A stretch of 64,000 bases of DNA from Dendrolimus kikuchii (Eukaryota; Arthropoda; Insecta; Lepidoptera; Lasiocampidae): positions 11,825,713 to 11,889,712 of the forward strand of contig CM034395.1 in assembly GCA_019925095.2 (NCBI GenBank). The letters are read 5' to 3'. Positions 44,371 to 55,018 of the stretch are shown here, piece after piece. The translations under genes and the position numbers were made by a program. How positions within the stretch are numbered: position 1 is the stretch's first letter; the number at the start of each line of letters is the position of its first letter. The notes beneath the pieces are model-generated. The model was not told the origin of the DNA. It ran no database searches and worked only from the letters and a program-made list of their open reading frames with translations.

Positions 44371-44882
44371 ATATTGTTACGAGTGTGGGACTCGAATTAA
44401 AAATGCCGTTGGAATTACTACTATAGAATTTATTAGAACTATACAAACACGTATAACATAAATACAAATATAACTAGACGCAATAAGTCCCAACGTAATA
44501 CACAATTTAATAACACGCGGAGAGTCCGTCACTATATCGCTCATCGAATGTACTACACACGTCTTACTCCTATCGTAGTCGTCGCTTGACTGACTCACCC
44601 CTCCGTTCGGTAATTCTTTTATACCAAACTGTATAATAGAACAAAGGACCGTGTTCACCGAGTTAATCCGCAAACCTGGCAAGCAAGGATTAGTTCGACA
44701 CTAAATGACGGCCATAAAAGAAGTATGCTTATGCACAATAGCATGTTTTTCTGAACTATAAATTCTAAACACAAAGTAAATAAAATAATTCATTTAGGAA
44801 TTATCCGGATTTATCCGGTGGCAATAAAACTGCGTTTTCGACCTGCAGGTGTGCGCATTTCTGTGTCGGTATGTAACAATAT
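44371..44882. mobile_element. Solo LTR with 4-bp target duplication
   Basis: A 504-bp unit (44375-44878) starts TGTTAC and ends GTAACA, the inverted TG...CA ends of an LTR. It is flanked on both sides by ATAT (44371-44374 and 44879-44882). No internal coding region, primer site or second LTR is near, so this is most simply a solo LTR left by recombination. A related, partly different LTR lies at 53929-54252. A 4-bp duplication fits Ty3/gypsy-type integrases but is not exclusive to them. Confidence 0.75.
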
Positions 44883-46384
44883 AATAATAATAGAAACTTG
44901 TCAAGATTTAAATGAACATTATTTATTACGTATATTCATGTTGAATTAGAATTATTATTCGCATTGAATCCATAAACGCATTTCAGGTAAAGATTCGTGT
45001 ATTCCTAAAAGTCTAAACTAGCTGAGACTAGCTAAAACTAGACATGAACTATAACTACTATTACGAACTATTTTTTGAATGGTTGTTGCTGCACAAACAA
45101 TACTCGTATAATATGTATTGCATATTTACTGAGTAAGATTTGATTGCACTATCGTCTAAATATAATAATTATAAAAGAAAGTAATCTAAGAGCTTCAAGA
45201 ACAGCAAATTTGTTTTAGGAACTTTCTGATTTAAAGATCTGAAACAGTAAGCATCTCTATAAAACTAAACACAGCCTACAGAGCCCAGAACAAGCTTACA
45301 AGCATTGATGTGTCAACGGCCGATTTCGTTTCGAGAAAAAAGGCAACAGTCTATTTACAATATCGCAGGATGGGCAAGCCTTTATGTCTTAAATATAATG
45401 TTATAGAAGATGGTAAAATTCACTTTTTCAATTTATTCAGGAGCCGGAAACCTTCATTAGTTGAAGATCTCAAACGGTGCAAATATGTATAGAGCTTTAG
45501 GAAGATGGTAAATAATATTTGTACCATTTGCGGTATAAACAATGGGGTCCGCGAGGTTCATTGGCGAATAGTTTTTTCAAAGATACTACCCATGACCGTG
45601 GTTCGTATTCAACAAAGATCCAGCGTAGCAATGCAGCCAGGCACTCTTCCCCTGGGCAGTGATCTGGTATATAGCGTGTAATTAAATTATAAACCTATTT
45701 CTACTATTTATTATTAGATGTTTAAATTTAGTTAATCTAAGAGTAGTGAGGAACTAGGAAATACAGATGCGACGGATAAGAATGTATGAAGTATTTATAT
45801 CCAATATCACTTATGTCTCGCAGACATTCAACAGACTACATAACAGTAATAAACTGATAAAAAATACAAATAAATCACAAAAGCATACTGCGAGAAGCTC
45901 CCCATTATATAGCATTTTCTTAATATACTACATGTAGTAATGCATTGCTGGATACTTTTGAGAGGCTGAATTGTAACAGTTATCGTCCTGGGACTCATAA
46001 AAAGAGATTGCTTCCAGTCCGGCGACGTTTTATTGACTTATTAACATCGATATCAGATCGTAACACTTGATTCTTTGATCTTCGTAAAATATTTACTCAA
46101 TATTTTTTATACTTGACCTTTGTGATACTATCTTGTTGGCGTTTCGATTTTTACAAGTTCTTGGTTAGTCTGAAAATTACTTTTTGTGGTAAATAATTTG
46201 CTTGAAGAGAAGTAAAAGAAACAAAATAATTAATACACACCCGTCATAAATATTTGAGCGGTTTGGTGGTTAAAACTTTAAGCTCGTAGTATCTATTAAT
46301 CAGTAAAGGGTTTCTTCAAAGAAGTATACAAGATGTATAGATATAGTAAAAAAAGATATTATATTATCTGTGACCAGAGACATT
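44883..46384. other. No recognised feature; one small open frame
   Basis: An ATG frame of 60 codons at 45310-45492 (starting MSTADFVSRKKATVYLQYRR) has no recognised domain. The rest is AT-rich and featureless to me. Confidence 0.35.
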
Positions 46385-46389
46385 ATATA

Positions 46390-46465
<76 letters not shown>
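46385..46465. repeat. (TA)n microsatellite
   Basis: A TA run of about 80 bp with one TG interruption. It ends exactly at the Helitron terminus at 46466, so the element inserted at its edge or the run grew there. Confidence 0.95.
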
Positions 46466-46466
<1 letters not shown>

Positions 46467-46812
46467 TAGAGTTTACCCCGCGGCTCCGCCGCGCGTCAAA
46501 CTCTAGTGCGTACCTCTTGTTTTAAGAGCAGGCGTTAATACAGGATATATTGTATTGTATTTTTATGTTGATACTATTTGCCCTCGGAAGATTTACTTAA
46601 TTTTATATCGCAAACTATCCCATCTACGGGGATGAATAGTATCTATGTCCATTTTCGGTATTCAGACAGACAGATCGAGTGAAAGTCGCATTTTTTTAAA
46701 GATTATGAATTTTTATATCTATAAACTTGATAAATGATTGGTCCTCTATACAAACTTTAATACCCTATTTCAACCCGTGCTAGTTTTATTTATATAACTA
46801 AATATTGTGTAA

Positions 46813-47600
46813 ACTACACAAACGACCAAAACTACCAAACGTACTAAAACTGCGGAAACGACCAAATCTACCAACCAAAACTACCAAATCCACCAACCAA
46901 AACTACCACAACTACCTAAACTATCACAATTACCAAATCTACCAATCAAAACTACCACAACTACCAAAACCACCACAACTAACAAAACTACCATAAGTAC
47001 TAAAACTACCACAACTACCAAAACTACCACAACTACCAAAACTACCACAACTACCAAAACTACCACAACTACCAAAACTACCACAACTACCAAAACTACC
47101 ACAACTACCAAAACTACCACAATTACCAAAACTACCACAACTATCAAAACTAACACAACTATCAAAACAACCGAATATACCAAATCGATCAACCAAAACT
47201 ACCAAATCTACAAACCAAAACTACCACAACTACCAATACTACCACTACTACCAAAACTACCACAACTACTACAACTACCGACACTACCAAATCTACAAAC
47301 CAAAACTACCACAACTACCAATACTACCACTACTACCAAAACTACCACAACTATCGAAACTACCAAATATACAAAACAAAACTACCACAACTACCAAAAC
47401 TACCAAAACAACCGAAACTACCAAAACTACCACAACTACCAAATCTACCAATCAAAACTACCACAACTACCAAAACAACCGAAACTACCAAAACTACCAG
47501 CATAAACTATCGAAAATAGCAAAACTACCACAACTATCAAAACTGCCAAACAAAACTACCAAAACTACCTAAACGACCAAATAGACCAAAATAAACAAAA
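46813..47600. repeat. G-poor ACTACCAMA minisatellite
   Basis: The basic unit is 9 bp (ACTACCACA alternating with ACTACCAAA, an 18-bp pair) repeated for nearly 0.8 kb with drift. The + strand almost lacks G. One frame stays open for about 230 codons (from 46813), first Thr-rich and then Leu/Pro- or Asn/Tyr-rich as the unit phase slips, so it is not under coding constraint. Confidence 0.93.
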
Positions 47601-47932
47601 TGACGAAAATGGTAAACCACAAATAAAAAACCTATCCTAGTTTCCGGAATAAACTTTACATAAATCTATCCCAAAATCTATCCCAGTATCCGGGATGAAA
47701 AGTATCCCTTGGCCACCCTCGGTATTCAAATTACATATGTACCGAGTATCAGCCAAATCGGTCCAATAGTCTTTCCATAAAAGGATAGGAAACAGAGAGA
47801 CAAATATACTTTTATCCCGCAAACTATCCCATTTTCTGGGATAAAAAGTATCCTATGTTCATTCTCGGCATCGAAAATATATATATACTGAGTTTCAGCC
47901 AAATCGGTCCAGTAGTTTTTACGTGAAAACGG

Positions 47933-47933
47933 A

Positions 47934-47970
<37 letters not shown>
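47933..47970. repeat. (GACA)n microsatellite inside the Helitron
   Basis: About nine GACA units lie just inside the Helitron 5' end. Confidence 0.95.
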
Positions 47971-48007
47971 GTTACTTTCGCATTTATAATATTAATAGGG
48001 ATATATA

Positions 48008-48210
48008 CTAGCTGTCCCGGCAGACGTTGTTCTGCCCTGAAGAAATAAAATTTAGAACCCGATTGCAGCGCCACCTACCGGGTCCAATTGTGAATCTAAA
48101 CCAACCTCGAATCCATTTGAACACACACAAAAAAAATCATTCAAATCGGTCCAGCCGTTTAGGAGGAGTTCACTGTCAACACACGTACAGAAGAATTATA
48201 TATATAAAGA
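48008..48210 (-). mobile_element. Small Helitron-like element, family 3
   Basis: The - strand start is TCTTTATATATATAATTCTT (flanked by A) at 48210 and the end CTAG at 48008-48011 is followed by T. Near the end, GGCAGA and TCTGCC form a stem with a 6-base loop. It lies only six bases from the neighbouring Helitron in the same orientation. The inner CATTCAAATCGGTCCAGCCG block is typical of widespread insect repeats. Confidence 0.7.
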
Positions 48211-48728
48211 TATATACTTTGCAAAACCTTCTGGGCACACTCATCACTAACATTTAATACTATAAATAAAACTTAGAATGTATTTTAAAATGATTGTTAT
48301 ATTTTTTTAATATTTCATTTGAAAATTAACTTATTAATACTCTTAATTATTCATCGGTTTGATCTAAAACTATGTTTTAAATAATAATCCATAGTTCTAT
48401 GTATGGCGGCCATTACAATCATTATTTTTTTACGAAAACGCCACATAAGATTGTACTGCCATAGGTTTATGCCAAAATGGCTGAACAATAAAAACACCTG
48501 AGCCTTGTATATAAATCGCTAGCGAAAATTAAAAAAAAAAACAATTACTTAGCGAAGACAGCTACTTGATTCCAATCTCCCAATTGGCTAATTGACATAT
48601 TTGACAATAATTTTTAAAATAGTATACATAAAAAAAAGCATGCGTTTCAATATCTTGCTATAAACTTAGTTTCAAAATTTCACGATACCAATAATTTTAA
48701 TTAATTACCGTTTAAACTATTATCAAAA
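48211..48728. other. AT-rich stretch, no recognised feature
   Basis: Nothing supported was seen. Confidence 0.35.
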
Positions 48729-49044
48729 CTAGCGGTCGCCCGTGGTCGAAGTTCGACCGTAATAATTAATGTCAAAGACTATACTTCTATAATCACAGAT
48801 TTCGCCAAGGCTACACTGTTAATTTGATTTGAACAATAAACAAAAGAGTATATATGCGTGTGTGTGTCAAATATATGGTAGCTGTGTAGTTGTTTTTTAT
48901 TGATTAAATGCATTTTTTATGCATAATTAAAAAATATATATTCGTGTTCGAAAAGTGTGCGAAATTTCATACTCCTCCGTCCGCGCAATTTTCGTAAAAA
49001 GGGGTACAAAGTTTTTGCTTCACGTATTAATACATACTTTTAGA
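48729..49044 (-). mobile_element. Small Helitron-like element, family 4, copy 1
   Basis: On the - strand it begins TCTAAAAGTATG at 49044 (flanked by A) and ends with the stem GGTCGAA-C-TTCGACC, ten bases of spacer and CTAG at 48729-48732, followed by T. Its 316 bp match the copy at 54706-55018 along the whole length, including ATACTCCTCCGTCCGCGCAA. Confidence 0.75.
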
Positions 49045-49067
49045 TAAGTTATTTCATACATTACAAT

Positions 49068-49131
49068 TTCATAATTGTAATGCATTACGTTGTGACGATG
49101 ACGTCACAACGTAATGCATTACAATTATGAA
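49068..49131. repeat. Perfect 30-bp-arm hairpin with a TGACGTCA centre
   Basis: Arms 49068-49097 and 49102-49131 are exact reverse complements around a 4-base loop (ATGA). The loop region contains the CRE-type palindrome TGACGTCA at 49099-49106. A second, competing 10-bp hairpin (49059-49068 with 49073-49082) uses part of the left arm. Confidence 0.92.
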
Positions 49132-49699
49132 TACATCCATAAAAAAAAGAGGCTCCAAAATTTTGTATCATAATAAAAAGTGTCTTAGTTGATTAGATTT
49201 TGAAATACCCCATTCTTAAGAAAGCCTTACAGCAGTTTCAGTAAGGTGCACAGACGCAATTTATGTGAGTCATAAGCTCTTGATTAGAATCTTTACACCC
49301 TAAATATACCGCATTGTTGTATAATAAAATATAGTCCAATTAAATATGAAAATTGTTTAGTATTATAATCATATTATTTATAGTTTCGTGCGAGCCTGAT
49401 TGCCTATTATCGTGTTTCTATTGCGGACTAAACGATACTTTTGTTTATAGATTTAAGTAAGGTAATTTAAAGTTTTCATGAAATAACATTTTTATTCCTT
49501 TAGAGTTTTATAGCTAAATGCACCGATACGCCTATGGAAAAGAAATTATATGCAAAACAGCCTAGCCAAGTAAATTTAGCTTAGGGATGTCAATTGTAAC
49601 TGTTGATTTTTAGACAAAGAAACGCATTTATATTACCCAGGGTCTTGTCGTCAAATAACCTGTTGTAAAATAACTCGCATTTCATGCATGTGATGTATT
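49132..49699. other. AT-rich stretch, no recognised feature
   Basis: Nothing supported was seen. Confidence 0.35.
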
Positions 49700-49780
49700 T
49701 GTTTCAAAATTGAATCTTACGGATTACTTATTGAAAGTCATGAGTTTACCATCGCTTCTAAAGCGATTTTAAAATTATAT
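49700..49780. repeat. Dispersed repeat, copy 2 (first at 4.0 kb)
   Basis: It shares TTGAATCTTACGGATTACTT and the following TTGAAAGTCATGAGTTTACC with 4011-4090, then diverges, lacking the GAAGAAGCGGCGC block. Confidence 0.5.
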
Positions 49781-50549
49781 TAAGAGTCTTAAGAAATTTT
49801 TCTGACTTGTGCCGGGTTTCTATAACTTAGTACCATGCTTACCATTGATAGAAAATTCATATTACTTGTTTTTCTCATGGGTCACATGAAATATACATGC
49901 TTTAGGAGGTGGGCATTGAAAATCAGTATTGTGTTGGAAAACATTCTAGTACAACAAAAATACTGAGCTAACTCACTTCTTAAATTACGGCATATAATTT
50001 TATGGAATATTTTTTGTGTCTTTATGTGTGTTTTTTTTATTAGATGTGTGTCGTCGCATTTGGAAATAAATACTTTCTTTCTATTATTTCTTGTATGGAG
50101 ATTATGTCAAATTTTAACCAGTAAGGCAAATAAATGTATAGTAAAGTATAGGAACCCGATATTAGTTTGCATACTGTGATATTTACCACTTCTTAGTGAC
50201 CGTAAAGGAAAAGATCAAGATGGAACTTGTTCATCGAAATTACCCTTGCGTGAAATCCGCTACAGCTCCTGAGATAAGCGTGTTTTAAAATATTTATCTA
50301 TTCGACAACACGACTGTTCACCGTTCTGATTTTACAGAATGTACTATTTCCACTGATATTAGTTAATAGTTTATTTTATTTGACATAAGTATTACAATAC
50401 TTTTACTCCAACAAAGTCCAGGAACTGCATCCGAGTGTAGTTCAACATCGTTGAGAAAAACACAAATATTTGCTGAGTGTCCTTCCTGGTTACAACAGAA
50501 TATTTGTATTAGCTTAAAATATGCTTTTTCTATAAATCGGCAGACAACA
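49781..50549. other. AT-rich stretch, no recognised feature
   Basis: Nothing supported was seen. Confidence 0.35.
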
Positions 50550-50690
50550 TGCGCTTATTTATGGATAATATACAATTGACAACACTGGGGCCGATCCCAG
50601 GCGCTCAGACCATAGTAGATTTGACCGAAAAGTTTGTTTACGAAATTTACCATGCCAGGAATCGATCCCAAAAACCCAATACATTTTACT
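50550..50690 (-). mobile_element. tRNA-derived SINE, copy 2 (truncated)
   Basis: On the - strand it has TGGGATCGATTCCTGGCATG (B-box area), then GGATCGGCCCCAGTGTTGTC, shared with the copy at 54.45 kb. The 5' A-box half is missing. Confidence 0.6.
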
Positions 50691-50975
50691 TGGAAGCCTC
50701 AACAGTCATAGGACTGTTTTTAGGTTTAGCTCATACGTGTCCAGCGACTACTGAATTAAAATCGAAACAAATTAGTTATTAATTTATAGCAAGCACATCG
50801 GCAATTCTGGTAACCCTATTTGAAGCCTTTTCGTGAGAATATTCCAAGCCATCGTTGTAGTATGCAACTTGTATGTATTAGTACATATACATACATACTT
50901 ATTTTTGTGTAAACGTAAAGCATACGTTTGTAAATCTTTTAGATGGTATATTTTTCCATCCAGAAATGTTTAATG

Positions 50976-51291
50976 TTTATCCGTGCAGGAATGGAGAAAG
51001 AATACAATTTCTTCCGGTCGGGCGGCCTGTCGTAAGAGGCGACAGAATAACTTACAGCCAGGTGGTAGGGCATTTGCCCGACTGGATGGCTACCACCCCT
51101 GGTCTAAAGTGTGTAACCTTGTGTTATGCTCCGGCATTAGTGACTAGGTTCCAGTCTCCCTTAAGAGATCAGCAGCGCATTTGTAGCACCTTTAGTGTTG
51201 CAAATATCCATAGGCGATGGTAACCGCTTTCCATCAAGTGGGCCGTCTGTCTGTCTGCTGAACTCCTGCAATAAAAGTAAATAAATAAATG
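50976..51291 (+). mobile_element. SINE-like element with LINE-type 3' tail, copy e
   Basis: Full length: it starts TTTATCCGTGCAGGAATGGA and ends CTGCAATAAAAGTAAATAAA. The frame over its last part reads SVANIHRRW, matching the LINE C-terminus GVANLHRRR. No internal RNA polymerase III box is evident. Confidence 0.82.
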
Positions 51292-52561
51292 TTTGCCTCT
51301 ACTAGTTTTCTATCTAAGACAATCTGTTATTAGATGTGTCTTGTATAGTAATAAAATGCGGCCTATGCTTGAGCGACAAAAGCGAGATCTGTATGTGACG
51401 GAGACGATTATTCCGTGGTGTAAGTTGGTTTCAGGCGAGAGGATCACGTCACACACTCCTAAAGTTTTCATGTCCTTGACATAAAGTATAACATGCAATG
51501 CATATCATTTTTTCTGAGGAGAAGAAATCCATTTACGGACTTATCATCGCGTGAGGATCAAGGTGGGGGCTGTGACTGGCTCGCCGGCCTGTTGCTGGCG
51601 TAAACACTAAAACCCTCTGTTCCTACTAGTTGTCTATAGCCAGGGCCGCGTGAAGTGGCTATCGGCTGCTTCGAGTAAGCCCTGACAGTTGTCTATGCCG
51701 CCTGTAAAAGCTCCCGGTAAAAGGAGTAGGCCAATGAGGACTCACGAAGGTGACAGATGTCTCATATGGTTTATCTCTCCTATATTAATGTACTCTGTGG
51801 ATTTAGCAGATTTTAAAATATCTTAGTGACTTTTATTTATGTCAATAGGTAGCGAAATATAACCTACAAGATGGAAAATTTAAAAAAAAATGAGCTGGTA
51901 GAGCATCAAAATGACTTTCAACGAAAATTGACTTTAATAAATTCTGTGGTGTAGTTTTTGAGACATGGGGTATTTAGACTAAATGGGTATTTATGGGTTT
52001 ATATCTAATTGACGAAGACAGTGGACATTTGTCACTTCTACGCTATACTTTACTTTTTATATTTAAGTATTTATGAGGCAAGTAATCGTAAAATGGATAA
52101 GAAATAAATCCATTCGTGAGGAAGAAAGCTCTTAAAAGCTGCAGATAGAAAACATTACATTTATCAATGAGTATAAGCTAACCGTGCGTGTTCAAACAAA
52201 CAAAACAAACGGAGAGAAATTGTCTAAAGCTACGTAAACATATACACGTTACATTATTTATCAAATTTATGTGCTCCTAAAGATGTGAACACATAAAAAC
52301 TTTATGTTCCGATATCGGTTTTTAACTCATAAAACATGACTGATGTTCGGATGTATGAATGAAAACGGGAAAGATCTGAAGAGATTTGAACAGAAGTTTT
52401 TAAACTTCGCAGTTACGTTCTTATACTCTGTCTGTTGTTTAGTTTGAATATAATACGGGTAAAATATATTAACTCAATTTCAAAAGGTTTATTCAAATTG
52501 AGTTCTAATGACGAGCGTTTCTTAAAAGTCAATTAAAGAGCTATTAAAGTTTATTGTTAAC
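51292..52561. other. No recognised feature; one GC-richer patch
   Basis: The patch at 51550-51760 (containing GCCAGGGCCGCGTGAAGTGG) is richer in GC than its flanks and may be a fragment of an unrecognised element. No gene is supported. Confidence 0.35.
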
Positions 52562-53111
52562 TGTATTAGAAGCCAGAAGGCCCAGCTCGCCATACACAAC
52601 GCGGTGCTGGTACCTACGCTCACGTATGGAAGTGAGAGTTGTGTATGGAAGAGAGAGCATGAAAGTAGAGTAAACGCGGTTGAGATGCGAGCACTGCGCA
52701 AAATCTACGGAGTGACGCTCGCGGACCGCGTTCGTAATACCGAAGTAAGAAAGAGAGTTGGTCTGAAAGAAAGTGTCGGGGTGAAGGTAAGGAAAGGAAT
52801 GCTCCGGTGGTTCGGGCATGTGGAAAGAATGCATGATGAAAGAATGACTAAACAGATATACAATGCAAAAGTGGATGGATGCAGAAGTCGTGGAAGGCCA
52901 CGACACACCTTCCATGATCAAATTGATCGTGTACTAGCGGAGGGTGATGTCAGGAGCCTTAAGAACAGACGAGCGTGCATGACAAGAGTTATGAATGTCA
53001 AAGAAGCAAGTGAGGTGTGTAAGAATAAACCTAAATGGCGCTCTGTTGTTCGTGCCTACCCCGCGAGGGAACTGGCGTGAAGTTATGTATGTATTTATGT
53101 ATGTATTAGAA
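52562..53111 (+). mobile_element. RTE-like LINE fragment with target duplication
   Basis: A 5'-truncated LINE end is flanked by TGTATTAGAA at 52562-52571 and again at 53102-53111. The 3' end carries TATG-type short repeats (GTATGTATTTATGTATGTAT) instead of poly(A), as is usual for RTE elements. The retained frame is intact, suggesting a fairly recent insertion. Confidence 0.65.
52604..53080 (+). pseudogene. RTE-like reverse transcriptase, C-terminal 158 codons
   Basis: It is open from LVPTLTYGSESCVWKREHES to the natural stop. GMLRWFGHVERM and SRGRPRHTFHDQ are landmarks of the C-terminal region following the palm domain. All catalytic residues lie upstream and are absent because of 5' truncation, so the product would not be functional. 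Confidence 0.75.
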
Positions 53112-53928
53112 AAATTTAAATTATGTACTTTAATGATTGTAACTTATACCTGAAATCTTATGCCTATCTATATACACAATCTTGCCTCTTTAATTGTGCT
53201 CTCGCTAGACTTCATACGTTTGCGGGAAGAAAACTCTTTTTAGTGTTAAGCTCGCCTTTATACATCAGTATTATTTTTGGTTTTTTATATGTAACTGTGT
53301 TGTGTAAAATAAATAATAAATTATTTTCTATTAATTTACACTTGACTTTCTTACAAAATGATATGACATAAATTCAGCTACAGTTATGTAAGGTTTATCG
53401 GGCTTTGATTGTGTGTGCAGCAGTTTTCTATTATAGCCTTATTATAAATATATTTTAAATTCTTTATTGACAGTAAATATACATTACACACCGTTGCAAA
53501 TTGATTCTACTAAACCCTAATTCAATATTCTCTATTTTTCAGGAGCCAGTGTCCTTTGTAAAGTAAACAACAGGGATATTTGGAGAAAACTATGAAGTTA
53601 TAGATCGTGTGGATGTATGTCATCATGTCATCATCATATCTATAGTCTATACCAATAGATATAAAAAATACATGTGTGCGAGAGTAATATGTCGTCTCCG
53701 TCCTAAGGAGAAGAAAATAGAATATAAATGTTGCTGTAAGGTTAAAATTTATAACTAAAATATTGTTACAACTCAGGTCCCAATCAAAATCCACCTGCAG
53801 CTCTTAAACAAAGAACATTTATTACCTGTCGGCATTTGAAGTGATAACATTGAAATTCTTTTATGATCGTCTTCTTTTGATTACTTATTGGCATACGGCC
53901 TATTGTTGCATTGTAATCATTAGCCAGG
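53112..53928. other. AT-rich stretch, no recognised feature
   Basis: A hydrophobic 82-codon frame at 53123-53371 is probably chance. Nothing else was seen. Confidence 0.35.
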
Positions 53929-54252
53929 TGTTACAGATTGTAAAGTAAAAGCTGATTCTAGGAAATTCGGTCCATGTTGCCGGGAGGAATTATTGCATTT
54001 GTGCAGTATAAAACAATGTCCTGATGGAGGAGCGAAGCGAGAACCACGAGCGAAGCGAGACGTGTATACTACAATCGGGAATCTAATAAGTGACGGACTT
54101 TGCGCGTTTTATTGAATTACGACCTTCTGCATTACGTTTGGACTTGTTGTGTTCGGTTATATTTGTACCTGTGTTATACGTGTTTGTATAGTTCTAATAA
54201 AGTCTAATACCTCCAACAGCATTTTAATTCGAGTCCCGCTAAACTCGTAACA
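53929..54252 (-). mobile_element. LTR remnant related to the solo LTR at 44.4 kb
   Basis: Read on the - strand from 54252 it starts TGTTACGAGTTTAGCGGGAC and follows the 44.4-kb LTR for about 190 bp, including TATTAGAACTATACAAACAC and AGTCCGTCACT. The rest diverges and has a doubled GAGCGAAGCGAGA motif. A TGTTACAG at 53929 could be the other end. No target duplication is visible. Confidence 0.6.
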
Positions 54253-54452
54253 ATATATATAAAACAGTTTTGTCATGACACAGCATTAGAAGTAAATAAT
54301 GTCGTTAACAAGTTATGGCGACTCAGCAACTAAAGCACCTGCATCTGTTACGAATGACCATAGATTCGTATCTTGGCAGAGCGCCTGCATCGTTTATACA
54401 CAGTTCGTTCTAGTCATACTGTTACAATAATCGCGTCTTGATAACAAAGTCA

Positions 54453-54665
54453 GCCTCTGTGGTTGAGTAGACTGAGTCTTTGCCGGTGTAACTCACTGGA
54501 ACGCAGAGGCTCCGGGTTCGATTCCTGGCATAGTAAACTTTCTAAATGAATTTGCCGTTATTTACTGTAGTGTGTCTAGGATCGGCTTCAGAGTGGTCGG
54601 TTGTACCCATAGCACAAGCGTAATTTGGTTAGCTGCGGGATATGCAAAGTGTTTTTGTCTGCCGA
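54453..54665 (+). mobile_element. tRNA-derived SINE, copy 3 (best preserved)
   Basis: The head looks like a tRNA promoter: an A-box-like GGTTGAGTAGACTGA at 54461-54475 and an exact B box GGTTCGATTCC at 54515-54525. The body after the B box (TTTACTGTAGTGTGTCTAGG, CGGCTTCAGAGTGGTCGG) is shared with the copies at 21.8 and 50.6 kb. It is not a functional tRNA gene: no cloverleaf is maintained. Confidence 0.72.
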
Positions 54666-54705
54666 TTATTATTATAAAGGATTTTTTAAAATCTTTTTAT
54701 ATTAA

Positions 54706-55018
54706 CTAGTGGTCGCCTGTGGTCGAAATTCGACCATAATAATTTGTTGTCAAAGACTATACTTCTATAATCACAGATTTCGCCAAGGCAACAATAAACA
54801 AAAGAGTATATATGCGTGTGTGTGTCAAATATATGGTAGTGTGTGTAATGTTTTTTTTTATTGATTTAATGTATTTTTTATGCATAATTAAAACACAAAT
54901 TGCATTTGTCGCTTTTTATCTGTATAAACTATAAGTGTGCGGAATTTCATACTCCTCCGTCCGCGCAATTTTCGAAAAGAGGGGTACAAACTTTTTGCTT
55001 CACATATTAATATATAGA
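54706..55018 (-). mobile_element. Small Helitron-like element, family 4, copy 2
   Basis: The - strand start is TCTATATATTAATATGTGAA at 55018 (flanked by A); the end has the stem GGTCGAA-T-TTCGACC and CTAG at 54706-54709 followed by T. It is 313 bp and collinear with 48729-49044 apart from small indels. Confidence 0.75.

Larger units (their letters stand above)
46466..48001 (-). mobile_element. Helitron-like element, family 2, carrying a minisatellite
   Basis: On the - strand the element begins TCCCTATTAATATTATAAAT (flanked by A) at 48001 and ends GCCGCGGGGTAAACTCTAG at 46466, followed by T. The stem CGCGGC-TCC-GCCGCG at 46479-46493 lies close to the CTAG end, as Helitrons require. Inside are two divergent tandem blocks with the AAATCGGTCCA motif (47640-47820 and 47820-47990), a GACA run and a 0.8-kb minisatellite. 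There is no Rep/helicase gene, so it is non-autonomous; similar short lepidopteran elements are known. Confidence 0.7.

Noticed and set aside
46813..47502. A 230-codon Thr-rich open frame (mucin-like)
   Set aside because: There is no start codon, the stop-free frame follows from the near absence of T-first stop triplets in the repeat, and the encoded pattern slips between frames.
46813..47600. Direct-repeat array resembling CRISPR
   Set aside because: Units are contiguous 9/18-mers without unique spacers, and the DNA is eukaryotic.
53123..53371. A hydrophobic 82-codon frame as a GPI-tail exon for the IgSF gene
   Set aside because: It lies 48 kb from the other exons, has no convincing acceptor in phase 1, and a better tail exists at 7117-7223.
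54453..54530. A functional tRNA gene (A-box-like and exact B box)
   Set aside because: No cloverleaf pairing is maintained, and the same head plus body recurs at 21.8 and 50.6 kb, so it is a SINE.
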